Shown one piece after another: positions 9,009 to 17,672 of a DNA stretch of 64,000 nucleotides. Within the stretch, counting starts at the first letter, position 1. Every line of letters begins with the position of its first letter. The notes under the pieces were generated by a model. The model had not been told where the DNA came from and did not search any database. It was given only the letters and a program-made list of their open reading frames with translations. The stretch is from assembly GCF_019656315.1 (NCBI RefSeq), contig NZ_BPLU01000012.1, positions 33,911 through 97,910 of the forward strand, given 5' to 3'. A program made the position numbers and the translations under genes. Origin of the DNA: Flavobacterium sp. UMI-01 (GTDB lineage: Bacteria > Bacteroidota > Bacteroidia > Flavobacteriales > Flavobacteriaceae).

Positions 9009-9017
9009 TGCTGGCAA
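9009..9017. repeat. inverted-repeat arm flanking the TIR gene (right)
   Basis: TGCTGGCAA is the exact reverse complement of the arm at 8202-8210. Both arms are followed by a similar A/T stretch, which suggests the TIR gene was inserted as a unit. Confidence 0.6.
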
Positions 9018-9024
9018 CTATTTT

Positions 9025-9078
9025 ATAAGCGCATAAATCAAACTTGTATTATGCCTAATTGGTGTGTTATGCGCTTAT
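9025..9078. repeat. 12-bp perfect inverted repeat, attC-like hairpin
   Basis: ATAAGCGCATAA (9025-9036) pairs perfectly with TTATGCGCTTAT (9067-9078) across a 30-nt loop. The right arm contains GTTATGC, resembling an integron R' core, but the left arm reads GCATAAA rather than GCATAAC. It lies just upstream of the TIR gene start. Confidence 0.6.
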
Positions 9079-9207
9079 TTTTGTTTGAATTTATGTGTAT
9101 AATTCATTATCTCAAATATATTCTTTTTTTCTTACAAATGACTACAATGAATTTTATTTGTAAGATGCTTTTTGAAAACGATATTTTGAAAATGAAACGA
9201 AAATAAT

Positions 9208-9271
9208 AGCCCTGATCGAGCCGATATCCTCGTGTAGCGGAGCGGAATGAGATAAAGGCAAGAGCAGGAGG
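9208..9271 (+). ncRNA. Flavo-1-like RNA element, copy 1
   Basis: AGCCCTGAT opens an outer helix that closes with AGCAGGAGG, around ATCCTCGT...ATGAGAT. This is the layout AGCCCNGAT/ATCCT-hairpin-AGAT/AGCNGG seen in the other copies at 20396, 23171 and 37841. I recognise it as the Flavo-1 structured RNA class known from Flavobacteria. Its function is unknown. Confidence 0.5.
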
Positions 9272-9303
9272 GGAGGTTGTTATAAAAAACAATCGTTCTG
9301 CTC

Positions 9304-9337
9304 AAAAAAAAAAAACACCAGTAATGACGACTGGTGT
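9304..9337 (-). terminator. rho-independent terminator of clpB
   Basis: On the minus strand ACACCAGT-CGTCATT-ACTGGTGT (8-bp perfect stem) is followed by twelve T residues. It lies about 120 bp after the clpB stop codon. Confidence 0.9.
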
Positions 9338-9345
9338 AATAGTAA

Positions 9346-9377
9346 AACCCTATCAGAGTACAAACTCTGACAGGGTT
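9346..9377. repeat. hairpin between clpB and its terminator
   Basis: AACCCT-A-TCAGAGT pairs with ACTCTGA-C-AGGGTT: 13 bp with one internal mismatch and a 4-nt loop. It may stabilise the clpB 3' end. Confidence 0.7.
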
Positions 9378-9454
9378 GATAGGGTTCTCGATACAAATTT
9401 TCTGAAAAAGCCATTCCTATTTTTTGAAAATTTACTCGAACTGAGGGTGGTTGC

Positions 9455-12058
9455 TTAGTTCTCTGACTCGCTTTGATTTCTAAACACCAATTGTCCGTCG
9501 AAGGCATCCAATAAAATGATGCTATCAGTGGTGATTTTGCCCGCTAAGATTTCCTTAGACAGGTTGTTTAACACCTCTCTTTGAATCACACGTTTTACGG
9601 GACGAGCACCAAACTGTGGGTCGAATCCTTTTTCGGATAAATAATCTACCGCCTCAGGAGTGGCATCCATCGTGATGTTTTGTTGTGCCAGCATTTTGAT
9701 TACTGATTTGAGTTGGATGCCTACGATTTGCTTGATGTTGGCATTGGTAAGCGGTGTAAACAACACAATCTCATCGATACGGTTGATGAACTCGGGACGT
9801 ACAGTTTGTTTCAATAAGCCTAAGACTTCGATTTTGGCAGCTTCAGTAGCGGCTTCGATACCCCCTTTGAGGTTGTCAAATTTCTCTTGAATGATATGAC
9901 TACCCATATTCGAAGTCATGATGATAATCGTGTTCTTGAAGTCGGCCAAACGTCCTTTGTTATCGGTCAAACGTCCTTCATCCAATACTTGAAGTAAGAT
10001 ATTGAAAGTATCTGGATGTGCTTTTTCTATCTCATCTAACAATATAACAGAATAAGGACGACGACGCACAGCTTCGGTCAATTGTCCTCCTTCGTCATAG
10101 CCTACATATCCAGGAGGCGCACCTACCAAACGGCTCACGCTATGGCGTTCTTGGTACTCACTCATATCGATACGCGTCATGGCGTTTTCGTCATCAAAGA
10201 GGTATTCTGCCAAGGCTTTGGCTAACTCGGTTTTACCTACCCCAGTGGTTCCTAAGAAAAGGAAGGTTCCGACAGGTTTTTTTACATCCTGTAAACCTGC
10301 ACGAGAACGACGCACAGCATCACTCACGGCTTCGATAGCTTCTTCTTGTCCTACCACACGTTTGTGTAATTCCTCTTCTAAGTGCAACAGTTTTTCGCGT
10401 TCCCCTTGCAGCATTTTCATCACTGGAATTCCGGTCCATTTGGCTACCACCTCGGCAATGTCTTCACGGGTAACTTCCTCCTTAATCAAGGAACTTCCCG
10501 ATTGGTTTTCTTGTAATTGCTTGTTGAATTCGTCCAATCGCTCTTGGGCTTCTTTGATTTTTCCATAGCGAATTTCGGCTACTTTTCCATAATCCCCTTC
10601 ACGTTCTGCACGTTCGGCTTCGTATTTAAAGTCTTCAATTTCTTTTTTTACAGCTTGGATGTTATCTACTACATCTTTTTCCGATTTCCATTTGCTGAAA
10701 ATTTGATTGCGCTCTTCTTTTAGGTTGGCCAAATCCAGTCCAAGAATTTTAATTTTGCTTTCGTCTTTCTCGCGTTTGATGGCTTCAATCTCAATCTCAA
10801 GTTGCATGATTTTACGGTCTAGCATATCAAGTTCCTCTGGTTTAGAGTTGATTTCCATACGGATTTTAGAGGCCGCTTCGTCCATCAAATCAATGGCTTT
10901 ATCGGGTAAAAATCGACTGGTGATGTAGCGTTGTGATAATTCTACCGCAGCGATAATCGCCTCGTCTTTGATTTGAACTTTATGGTGTGTTTCGTATTTT
11001 TCCTTGATTCCACGAAGGATAGAAATCGCACTTTCGGTATCGGGTTCTTCGATAATAACTTTTTGGAAACGACGCTCTAGTGCTTTGTCTTTTTCAAAAT
11101 ATTTTTGATATTCGTCCAAAGTGGTTGCTCCGATGGCACGGAGTTCTCCACGAGCCAAAGCGGGTTTCAAGATATTAGCGGCATCCATGGCACCTTCGCC
11201 ACCACCAGCACCAACAAGAGTGTGAATCTCGTCAATGAAAAGCACAATATCACCTTCAGCCGAGGTCACTTCTTTCACCACGGATTTCAAACGTTCTTCG
11301 AATTCCCCTTTGTATTTGGCACCCGCAATCAGTGCTCCCATATCAAGAGAATAGACGATTTTGTTTTTCAAGTTTTCGGGTACGTCACCATCTACGATTC
11401 GGTGCGCCAGTCCTTCTGCAATGGCGGTTTTACCCACACCCGGTTCACCCACAAGCATTGGGTTATTTTTGGTTCTACGGGTCAAAATTTGTAAAACTCT
11501 ACGAATCTCGTCATCACGGCCAATTACAGGGTCTAATTTCCCAGAACGTGCCAATTGGTTTAGGTTTTTGGCATACTTGTTTAAAGAATTATAGGTTTCC
11601 TCTGCCGATGCCGAAGTTACACGTTCACCTTTTCGGAGTTCGTCGATAGCGGCTTTCAAACCTTTTTCGGTCACTCCTTGGTCTTTCAGGATTTGAGCGA
11701 CCTTACTTTTGGAAGCAAAAATAGCCAAAATCAAATGTTCGATAGAAACGTATTCATCGTTCATTTTGTGAGCGATATTTTCGGCTTCGTTTAAGGCTGT
11801 ATTCGCTGTTCTGGAAAGGACGATATCGCCTCCTGATACTTTTGGGAAACTTTGAATGGTGCTATCTAAGATTTGTAAAAATAGCGGCACATTTACATTG
11901 AGTTTTTTTAATATAAAAGGCGCAACGTTTTCATCTACTTCAAAAATAGCTTTGAAGAGATGTTCGTTTTCAATTTGTTGCTGACCCGCTCGTTGGGTGA
12001 GCTGTTGCGAGAGCTGTATAGCTTCTTGCGATTTGATGGTAAATTTATTGATATTCAT
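9455..12058 (-). CDS. clpB: ATP-dependent chaperone ClpB
   Basis: The Hsp100 disaggregase that threads aggregated proteins through its hexameric pore together with DnaK. The order is an N-terminal Clp repeat domain (1-145), NBD1 with Walker A GEPGVGKT (204-211) and Walker B LFIDEIH, the long M-domain coiled coil (about 400-530, rich in E/K/R), NBD2 with GTTGVGKT near 605 and a C-terminal D2-small domain ending past FGARPVKR. At 867 residues it is full length. It is transcribed alone from a -7 element about 70 bp upstream and ends at a strong terminator. The presence of the M-domain separates it from ClpA and ClpC. Confidence 0.98.
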   Translation of the reverse strand: MNINKFTIKSQEAIQLSQQLTQRAGQQQIENEHLFKAIFEVDENVAPFILKKLNVNVPLFLQILDSTIQSFPKVSGGDIVLSRTANTALNEAENIAHKMNDEYVSIEHLILAIFASKSKVAQILKDQGVTEKGLKAAIDELRKGERVTSASAEETYNSLNKYAKNLNQLARSGKLDPVIGRDDEIRRVLQILTRRTKNNPMLVGEPGVGKTAIAEGLAHRIVDGDVPENLKNKIVYSLDMGALIAGAKYKGEFEERLKSVVKEVTSAEGDIVLFIDEIHTLVGAGGGEGAMDAANILKPALARGELRAIGATTLDEYQKYFEKDKALERRFQKVIIEEPDTESAISILRGIKEKYETHHKVQIKDEAIIAAVELSQRYITSRFLPDKAIDLMDEAASKIRMEINSKPEELDMLDRKIMQLEIEIEAIKREKDESKIKILGLDLANLKEERNQIFSKWKSEKDVVDNIQAVKKEIEDFKYEAERAEREGDYGKVAEIRYGKIKEAQERLDEFNKQLQENQSGSSLIKEEVTREDIAEVVAKWTGIPVMKMLQGEREKLLHLEEELHKRVVGQEEAIEAVSDAVRRSRAGLQDVKKPVGTFLFLGTTGVGKTELAKALAEYLFDDENAMTRIDMSEYQERHSVSRLVGAPPGYVGYDEGGQLTEAVRRRPYSVILLDEIEKAHPDTFNILLQVLDEGRLTDNKGRLADFKNTIIIMTSNMGSHIIQEKFDNLKGGIEAATEAAKIEVLGLLKQTVRPEFINRIDEIVLFTPLTNANIKQIVGIQLKSVIKMLAQQNITMDATPEAVDYLSEKGFDPQFGARPVKRVIQREVLNNLSKEILAGKITTDSIILLDAFDGQLVFRNQSESEN

Positions 12059-12128
12059 GTTTTTTCGATTTGGATTTGTACTTAATTAACTAACTTTGTG
12101 AAGCAATCGACAAATTATATTCCATATC

Positions 12129-12136
12129 AAATATAC
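12129..12136 (-). promoter_or_regulatory. -7 element (TATATTTG) for clpB
   Basis: On the minus strand TATATTTG lies 70 nt before the clpB ATG and matches TAnnTTTG. No good -33 box or known heat-shock operator is visible. Confidence 0.4.
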
Positions 12137-12207
12137 AGACAAAAAGGCGGTAAAAAGCTGATTTTTATCAGGTTTTGATGTCAAAAAGTCGGAAAACAAG
12201 TCAAAAT

Positions 12208-12597
12208 ATGAGTTTTTTAAAAAATATCTTCGGGAGCAATGAGACTCCATCACAAAAATCATCTAAAATTAATTGGATTCCGTTAACGGATTTGACTCAA
12301 TTAGAAGAAATAAGCGCTCAATCAAATGAAAAGCCAATTGCGATTTTCAAGCACAGTACGCGTTGTAGTATTAGCCGCATGGCATTGAAGCAGTTTGAGA
12401 ATGAGTTTGATTTGGATGAAAAAGTAAGTCCGTATTACTTAGATTTATTAGAACACCGAGAGATTTCAAATGAAATAGCTTCGAAATTTGGAGTTTTCCA
12501 TCAGTCGCCACAATTGATTTTGATTAAAGACGGAAAGGCGATTTACGATGCTTCGCACTCTGATATTGATGCGGAGGTTTTGAAGGAGTTGGTTTAG
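12208..12597 (+). CDS. ytxJ: YtxJ-like (DUF2847) thioredoxin-fold protein
   Basis: A small monothiol thioredoxin-fold protein of the YtxJ family, linked to the bacillithiol redox system. The single cysteine Cys53 in KHSTRCSIS sits where thioredoxins have their active-site motif; SPQLILIKDGK supplies the cis-Pro loop and strand. The start is set at the ATG of MSFLKNIFG (12208) because earlier in-frame starts at 12175 and 12178 add an unconserved tail that reaches into the clpB promoter region. It is divergent from clpB, 149 bp away, and ends with a very strong terminator. The proposed role is removal of bacillithiol from protein thiols; this has not been shown for this lineage. Confidence 0.85.
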   Translation: MSFLKNIFGSNETPSQKSSKINWIPLTDLTQLEEISAQSNEKPIAIFKHSTRCSISRMALKQFENEFDLDEKVSPYYLDLLEHREISNEIASKFGVFHQSPQLILIKDGKAIYDASHSDIDAEVLKELV

Positions 12598-12713
12598 TTT
12601 TTTACCGAAAAGTTTAAGAAGTTTTATTCTCTTTAATGTGAAATTTTAAGCAACAAAGATTGAAGAAATAAAAGAAATTTACACAGGTAAGGTATAATTA
12701 ATCTGCATAAATT

Positions 12714-12766
12714 TGCTAAATCTGCATGCAATAATTTTTCATGCAGATTTAGCAGATTTTTTTTTT
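12714..12766 (+). terminator. rho-independent terminator of ytxJ
   Basis: TGCTAAATCTGCATG pairs perfectly (15 bp) with CATGCAGATTTAGCA across an 11-nt loop and is followed by a T10 run two bases later. Confidence 0.9.
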
Positions 12767-12840
12767 CTTTGTGGTGAAGTGTCTTGCCACAGATTTAAAC
12801 AGATTAGACAGACTTTCATTTGTCAAAAATATTTTATTTA

Positions 12841-12910
12841 AACTTTTGATTCATTTTGGAACCAGAAAAAACTTTAATGACTTATATGGTTAAAATTTTT
12901 AGCCACAGAT
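12841..12910 (+). repeat. ~70-bp direct repeat, copy 1
   Basis: This copy shares AATGACTTATATGGTTAAAA and TTAGCCACAGAT with the copy at 13121-13190, with about 85% identity overall. Weaker similarity extends some 30 bp upstream. Confidence 0.8.
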
Positions 12911-13120
12911 TCCACAGATTAAAAGGATTTTTTTTGAGATTTGACTTTTGTTCATTGCGTAAGCTTTGTGTCCCTTGCGGTTAAATTTTAAAAAGGAACA
13001 CAGATTGGAGAAATCGAAGAAATTAAATAAATCTTTGTCTTCTTTGTATAAACTTTGTGTCCGTTGCGGTTAAATTTTAAGCCACATATTCCATTTTCAT
13101 TTATGAAAATAACTTATCTG

Positions 13121-13190
13121 AACTTTTACTTCATTTTTGGAGCAAGAAAAACTTCAATGACTTATATGGTTAAAATAGTTAGCCACAGAT
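13121..13190 (+). repeat. ~70-bp direct repeat, copy 2
   Basis: Second copy of the repeat at 12841-12910, 280 bp further on, with the CTTTGTGTCC words between them. Confidence 0.8.
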
Positions 13191-13233
13191 CACCAAATTA
13201 CCTGATTTTGTCTTATTGAAGTTAATAAAAAGG

Positions 13234-13282
13234 AAGCCACGAATTCACGAATAAACCAATGTAATTCGTGAATTCGTGGCTT
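13234..13282 (-). terminator. perfect 19-bp palindrome, probable argH terminator
   Basis: AAGCCACGAATTCACGAAT pairs with its exact complement across an 11-nt loop, 20 bp after the argH stop. On the minus strand it is followed by CCTTTTT. It belongs to the same repeat family as the imperfect copy at 3499-3547, so it may be a recruited repeat acting as the cluster's terminator. Confidence 0.65.
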
Positions 13283-13302
13283 TATAATTTGAAAACAAGC
13301 TC

Positions 13303-14583
13303 TTAATAAGCTTGATTCATCTTTTCTTTAATCTCATTTAAACAAAGATTGTTGATGCTACCTTCGTGGGTGTGTTTAGTCGCTTTTGGCGATTGGTAAT
13401 TTCCAGCTTCAATTTGCAATGCTACTTCTTTGTAGGCATCTCTAAATGGAATTCCAGCCGATACCATTTCGTTCAAAGTATCTACAGTAAATAAATAGTC
13501 GTATTTTTTATCGTCCAAGATATTCTCTTTTACCTTAATATCTGGAATAGAGAAAATAGCAATATCCAAACAAGCTTTTAAGTTTTGAATCGCAGGAAAA
13601 ACACCTTCTTTTAAAAGTTGTAAATCTCTGTGATAGCCACTTGGTAGGTTGTTTGTAATTAAAGTTAGCTCATATGGTAACGACTGAATTTTGTTGCATT
13701 TCCCACGAATTAATTCAAATACATCAGGATTTTTTTTATGAGGCATGATGCTTGAGCCTGTTGTCAAATTGGCTGGCAACCCAATAAAATCAAAATTCTG
13801 ACTCATATACAAACACACATCATAAGCGAATTTTGAAAGCGTACCCGCTACACTAGCCATTGCAAAAGAAACCGTTTTCTCTGATTTTCCACGACTCATT
13901 TGTGCCGCAACCGAATTGTATTTTAAAGTGCTAAAGCCTAGTTCTTGGGTAGTAAACGTTCGGTCAATAGGGAAGGAGCTACCATATCCTGCAGCGGAAC
14001 CCAATGGGTTTTGATCGACTACTTTCAACGCTGCATTCAACATACTCATATCGTCAATTAAACTTTCAGCATAGGCCGAAAACCACATCCCAAACGAACT
14101 TGGCATGGCAATTTGTAAATGCGTATATCCTGGCAATAATACGTTTTGGTATTTTTCTGCCGAAGCCATTAATAAATCAAAAAGGGCTTTTACTTGCTGT
14201 TTTAATTGAAGCACTTCTTCTTTTAAATACAGGTTCATATCTACTAAAACCTGGTCGTTACGAGAACGAGCAGTGTGGATTTTTTTTCCAGCATCGCCTA
14301 CTTTTTGAGTAAGTAAATATTCTACTTTTGAATGTACATCTTCAAATGAATCTTCGATAGTAAAATTACCTGCATTGATATCTTCCTGAATTTCTGCCAA
14401 AGCCCCTAGTAAATCGTCACGTTCCTCATTAGTAATCAAGCCGATTTTAGCTAGCATTTTAGCCTGAGCGATATTTCCTGTAACATCATGTTTGGCCAAA
14501 ATCAAATCCAATTCTCTATCGTTTCCAACAGTAAATAAGTCAATTTGTTTATCGGTTGGTATTCCTTTTTCCCAAAGTTTCAT
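13303..14583 (-). CDS. argH: argininosuccinate lyase
   Basis: The last step of arginine synthesis, splitting argininosuccinate into arginine and fumarate. The fumarase/aspartase-superfamily signature GSSIMPHKKNP spans 276-286 with the catalytic Ser278; TARSRND (104-110) and GYTHLQ (152-157) with the general-acid pair Thr154/His155 are intact. At 426 residues it is slightly shorter than the E. coli enzyme (457), with a truncated C-terminus as in other Bacteroidota. It is the last gene of the arginine cluster, 55 bp after argE, and is followed by a palindromic terminator. Confidence 0.97.
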   Translation of the reverse strand: MKLWEKGIPTDKQIDLFTVGNDRELDLILAKHDVTGNIAQAKMLAKIGLITNEERDDLLGALAEIQEDINAGNFTIEDSFEDVHSKVEYLLTQKVGDAGKKIHTARSRNDQVLVDMNLYLKEEVLQLKQQVKALFDLLMASAEKYQNVLLPGYTHLQIAMPSSFGMWFSAYAESLIDDMSMLNAALKVVDQNPLGSAAGYGSSFPIDRTFTTQELGFSTLKYNSVAAQMSRGKSEKTVSFAMASVAGTLSKFAYDVCLYMSQNFDFIGLPANLTTGSSIMPHKKNPDVFELIRGKCNKIQSLPYELTLITNNLPSGYHRDLQLLKEGVFPAIQNLKACLDIAIFSIPDIKVKENILDDKKYDYLFTVDTLNEMVSAGIPFRDAYKEVALQIEAGNYQSPKATKHTHEGSINNLCLNEIKEKMNQAY

Positions 14584-14638
14584 ATTTGTATGTTTTTATG
14601 TAAAAAGACAGATTGCAACCTGTCCGTACAGTGTATTA

Positions 14639-15706
14639 TTATTTTAAAAAGTCCCCTAAGATTTTAATATACAAATCGATTCCTTCTTCGATTTCGTTCA
14701 AATAGATGAATTCATCTGCTGAATGTGAACGCAAACTATCACCAGGGCCTAATTTCAATGATTTACAACTCAAAACCGATTGATCCGAAAGGGTAGGTGA
14801 ACCATACGTGGTACGGCCTAACGCAATTCCTGCTTGTACTAATCCATGTGAAACTGGGATAGACGAGGCGTTTAAGTGCATCGAGCGAGGATTGACTTCG
14901 GCATCAACATTTGCTCGTACTGTTTCTAATATTTCGGTGTTGTTGTAGCAATCATTGACACGAATATCAACTACCAAATCACAGTCAGATGGCACTACAT
15001 TGTGCTGTTTTCCTGCATTGATTTGAGTTACCGTCATCTTAACAGGACCTAATTGCTCTGATATTTTTTCGAAAGCATAGTTTTTGAACCAATCAATAAC
15101 CGACATGGTTTTGTAAATCACATTGTCATCGTTTTGATGAGCAGCATGACTAGGGGTTCCTTTGACTTTGATGTCTAAAACCAACAAGCCTTTTTCGGCT
15201 ACGGCCAATTGCATTAAAGTGGGTTCGCCTACAATGGCACATTCTAGTTCAGGTAAATGTTTTAAAACACTATTTAAACCGTTTTTTCCACTGCTTTCTT
15301 CTTCTGCAGAGGCAACGATAACAATATTGTGGTTTAGATTTTCTTTTTCATAAAAATAAACAAAAGAAGCCAATAGGGATACCAAACAACCCCCCGCATC
15401 ATTGCTTCCTAAACCGTACAATTTTCCGTCTTCTACAATGGCTTTGAAAGGATCTTTAGTATAAGCTTGATTAGGACGAACGGTATCGTGGTGGGAGTTT
15501 AATAAAACAGTAGGTTTGTTTTTGTCAAAATGCTTGTTGAACGCCCAAATATTGTTGTTTTCTCTTTCGAAAGGGATGTTGTTCTGAATAAACCATTGCT
15601 CTATTAAAGCGGCTGTTTGTTGTTCTTCGCTAGAAAAGGAAGGCGTTTCAATCAGATCTTTTAATAATTGGATTGCTTCTTGTGTAAGTGTTTCTTGGTT
15701 TTTCAT
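14639..15706 (-). CDS. argE: M20 deacylase of arginine synthesis (N-acyl-citrulline/ornithine deacylase)
   Basis: A zinc-dependent M20 amidohydrolase that removes the acyl group from the pathway intermediate. The metal and catalytic residues are visible: His72 and Asp74 in NSHHDT, the bridging Asp103 in GSNDAGG, and a general-base glutamate within AEEES near 135. Because the neighbouring carbamoyltransferase is of the acyl-ornithine type, the substrate is more likely N-acetyl- or N-succinyl-citrulline than acetylornithine. It sits 58 bp behind argB and 55 bp before argH, in the compact half of the cluster. The exact acyl group cannot be told from sequence. Confidence 0.88.
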   Translation of the reverse strand: MKNQETLTQEAIQLLKDLIETPSFSSEEQQTAALIEQWFIQNNIPFERENNNIWAFNKHFDKNKPTVLLNSHHDTVRPNQAYTKDPFKAIVEDGKLYGLGSNDAGGCLVSLLASFVYFYEKENLNHNIVIVASAEEESSGKNGLNSVLKHLPELECAIVGEPTLMQLAVAEKGLLVLDIKVKGTPSHAAHQNDDNVIYKTMSVIDWFKNYAFEKISEQLGPVKMTVTQINAGKQHNVVPSDCDLVVDIRVNDCYNNTEILETVRANVDAEVNPRSMHLNASSIPVSHGLVQAGIALGRTTYGSPTLSDQSVLSCKSLKLGPGDSLRSHSADEFIYLNEIEEGIDLYIKILGDFLK

Positions 15707-15764
15707 TTTGTTTTTTTTTGGCGCAAATTTTCAGTGGGTTTAACTACTACTGAAAAAAATGCGT

Positions 15765-16550
15765 TTATAATTGAATACTTGTGCAAATGGCATTTGCATT
15801 TTGTAACATTTTGTGGTGTCCTATTCTTATTTTTTGAACACCTTTGGACAAACTATTAAAACAGTTGTCCAATTTAGGTATCATACCCGAATGGATAGCT
15901 CCTTCTTCTTTTAGTTTAGCATATAAGGCGGAATGCATTTGTAGGATGACCGAATTGTCATCATCAACATCCGTCAATACTCCTGGTTTTTCGAAGCAAT
16001 AGTTTAAAGTAACATCAAAAACTTCGGATAAGGCGATTGCTAATTCACTTGCAATAGTGTCAGCATTGGTGTTGAGTAATTGTCCTTTTTTATCGTGCGT
16101 AATGGCACAAAAAACAGGGGTAATTCCGTTAGTGATTAACGTTTGTAAAAGCGGTGTGTTTACTTTTTGAACATCACCTACAAAGCCGTAATCAATAGTG
16201 GGGTGATTTCTTTTAGTGGATTGAATTAAATTTCCGTCAGCCCCAGAGAATCCGATGGCATTCGTGTTATGGGCTTGTAATTTGGCCACAATATCTTTGT
16301 TGATTTGTCCCGCGTAAATCATCACGACTACTTCAAGCATGGCTGCATCCGTAATACGACGGCCATCCACCATTTGAGGAACAAGACCAATGCTTTTTGC
16401 CATCTTAGTAGCCGATTTTCCACCACCGTGAATCAGTACTTTATGCCCTTCTATTTTAGAGAAGTCCGCTAAAAAATGTTGTAATTCATTGGCATCATCA
16501 ATGATGTTTCCACCAATTTTCACAAGGGTTACCGAGGGTTTATTTTGCAT
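15765..16550 (-). CDS. argB: acetylglutamate kinase
   Basis: Phosphorylates N-acylglutamate, the second step of the pathway. The amino-acid kinase fold is shown by VKIGGNI at the N-terminus, the IHGGGKSA glycine loop (about 40-48), VDGRRITD and NTNADTIASELA near 170. At 261 residues it is the short form, lacking the N-terminal helix used by arginine-inhibited hexameric enzymes, so feedback by arginine is less certain. Its start overlaps the end of argF' by 11 bp, which implies translational coupling. Confidence 0.95.
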   Translation of the reverse strand: MQNKPSVTLVKIGGNIIDDANELQHFLADFSKIEGHKVLIHGGGKSATKMAKSIGLVPQMVDGRRITDAAMLEVVVMIYAGQINKDIVAKLQAHNTNAIGFSGADGNLIQSTKRNHPTIDYGFVGDVQKVNTPLLQTLITNGITPVFCAITHDKKGQLLNTNADTIASELAIALSEVFDVTLNYCFEKPGVLTDVDDDNSVILQMHSALYAKLKEEGAIHSGMIPKLDNCFNSLSKGVQKIRIGHHKMLQNANAICTSIQL

Positions 16551-17487
16551 TTTTTAATATTTTTTGAAGTACTAATTGTGCGGCATAAGTTCTGTTATTC
16601 GCTTGTTGAATCACAATAGAGTTTTCACTGTCAATGACTGCATCTTCCACAATTACATTACGTCTTACAGGTAAACAGTGCATGAATTTGGCATTGTTAG
16701 TCAATGCCATTTTCTCGGCAGTTATTGTCCAATTGGTATCCGCATTTGTAATTTGACCGTATTCGTTGTAGTTACTCCAGTTTTTGGCGTAAATAAAATC
16801 GGCATTTTCAAAAGCTTTGTTTTGATCGTATTCTATTTTGGAATCTTTGGTGATTTCTGGATTCAATTCGTATCCTTCTGGATGGGTAATCACAAAATCA
16901 GCATCTTGTAATTGCATCATTTCTACAAAAGAGTTGGCTACAGCCTGTGGTAACGCTTTTGGGTGTGGTGCCCATGATAAAACTACCTTTGGTCTGTGTG
17001 GTGTTTTGAATTCTTCCATCGTAATAGCATCAGCCAATGATTGCAGTGGGTGACCCGTTGCTCCCTCCATATTCACGATAGGTACTGTAGCGTGTTTTAA
17101 GAAACCAGACAATACTATTTCGGCATTGTCTTTGTCTTTTTCAACCAAACCAGCAAAAGCTCTGATAGCAATGATATCACAGTATTGCGAAACAACTTCA
17201 GCAGCTTCTTTGATATGCTCAGAAGCACCTTGACTCATGATAGCACCATCTTCAAATTCCAATGTCCATCCTTCACTGGTGAAATTCATCACCATGACAT
17301 TCATTCCTAAATTTAAAGCCGCTTTTTGAGTACTCAAACGGGTTCTTAAACTAGGGTTAAAAAACAACATTCCAAGGGTTTTGTGTTTTCCTAGTTTTTT
17401 GTGTTTTAGTGGATTTTTTTTAATTTTTAATGCATCTTCAACCCATTGTGATAGGTTGTCGATATTTTTTATAGAAATGTAGTTCAT
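16540..17487 (-). CDS. argF': N-acyl-ornithine carbamoyltransferase (AOTCase/SOTCase family)
   Basis: Transfers a carbamoyl group to an N-acylated ornithine, the step that distinguishes arginine synthesis in Bacteroidota and Xanthomonas from the classical route. Carbamoyl phosphate is held by SLRTR (46-50); HCLPVRR (270-276) and the HPLQSLAD loop (146-153) match the Bacteroides fragilis SOTCase rather than ordinary OTCases. At the position where acetyl-ornithine enzymes have Glu (Glu92 in X. campestris) and succinyl-ornithine enzymes have Pro (Pro90 in B. fragilis), this protein has Ser89, so its acyl preference is open. It overlaps argB by 11 bp and is 185 bp downstream of the GxxExxY gene. 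Confidence 0.93.
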   Translation of the reverse strand: MNYISIKNIDNLSQWVEDALKIKKNPLKHKKLGKHKTLGMLFFNPSLRTRLSTQKAALNLGMNVMVMNFTSEGWTLEFEDGAIMSQGASEHIKEAAEVVSQYCDIIAIRAFAGLVEKDKDNAEIVLSGFLKHATVPIVNMEGATGHPLQSLADAITMEEFKTPHRPKVVLSWAPHPKALPQAVANSFVEMMQLQDADFVITHPEGYELNPEITKDSKIEYDQNKAFENADFIYAKNWSNYNEYGQITNADTNWTITAEKMALTNNAKFMHCLPVRRNVIVEDAVIDSENSIVIQQANNRTYAAQLVLQKILKNAK

Positions 17488-17672
17488 ACGTTGGTAATTT
17501 TGGACGCTGATTCTAGCGAATTTTTATACTCTTTATGTTTGGTACGCTGATAAAACGGATTCGCAATTGCGAAGTCACAGATTGTCGCAGATTTTTTTTA
17601 AAATTAAACGGATTAGCTATAGCTAATTATCGATTACTACTGATTTGTATGGCTATGCAAATTTAGCGGATT

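Larger units (their letters stand above)
9018..9454. other. gene-free interval between the TIR gene and clpB
   Basis: This convergent-type interval holds a 12-bp inverted repeat (9025-9078), a Flavo-1-like RNA (9208-9271), the clpB terminator (9304-9337) and a second hairpin (9346-9377). Short ORFs crossing it have no recognisable protein features. Confidence 0.7.
12598..13302. other. gene-free, repeat-filled interval between ytxJ and argH
   Basis: No ORF is credible. The interval contains the ytxJ terminator, two related copies of a ~70-bp segment (12841-12910 and 13121-13190), two copies of CTTTGTGTCC(C/G)TTGCGG (about 12965 and 13052) and a perfect 19-bp palindrome (13234-13282). Short words such as CCACAGATT recur throughout. 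These look like decayed copies of dispersed flavobacterial intergenic repeats. Confidence 0.75.

Noticed and set aside
8997..9017. TIR gene starting at the TTG at 9017
   Set aside because: This would place the flanking inverted repeat inside the coding region and adds seven unconserved residues; the ATG at 8996 is a normal start.
9107..9507. Short minus-strand ORFs (61 and 75 codons) between the TIR gene and clpB
   Set aside because: They run through the Flavo-1-like element, the clpB terminator and the end of clpB and show no protein-like composition.
10179..11649. Several 70-130-codon plus-strand ORFs inside clpB
   Set aside because: They are antisense to a fully conserved clpB and their Ser/Phe-rich translations are typical shadows of a coding strand.
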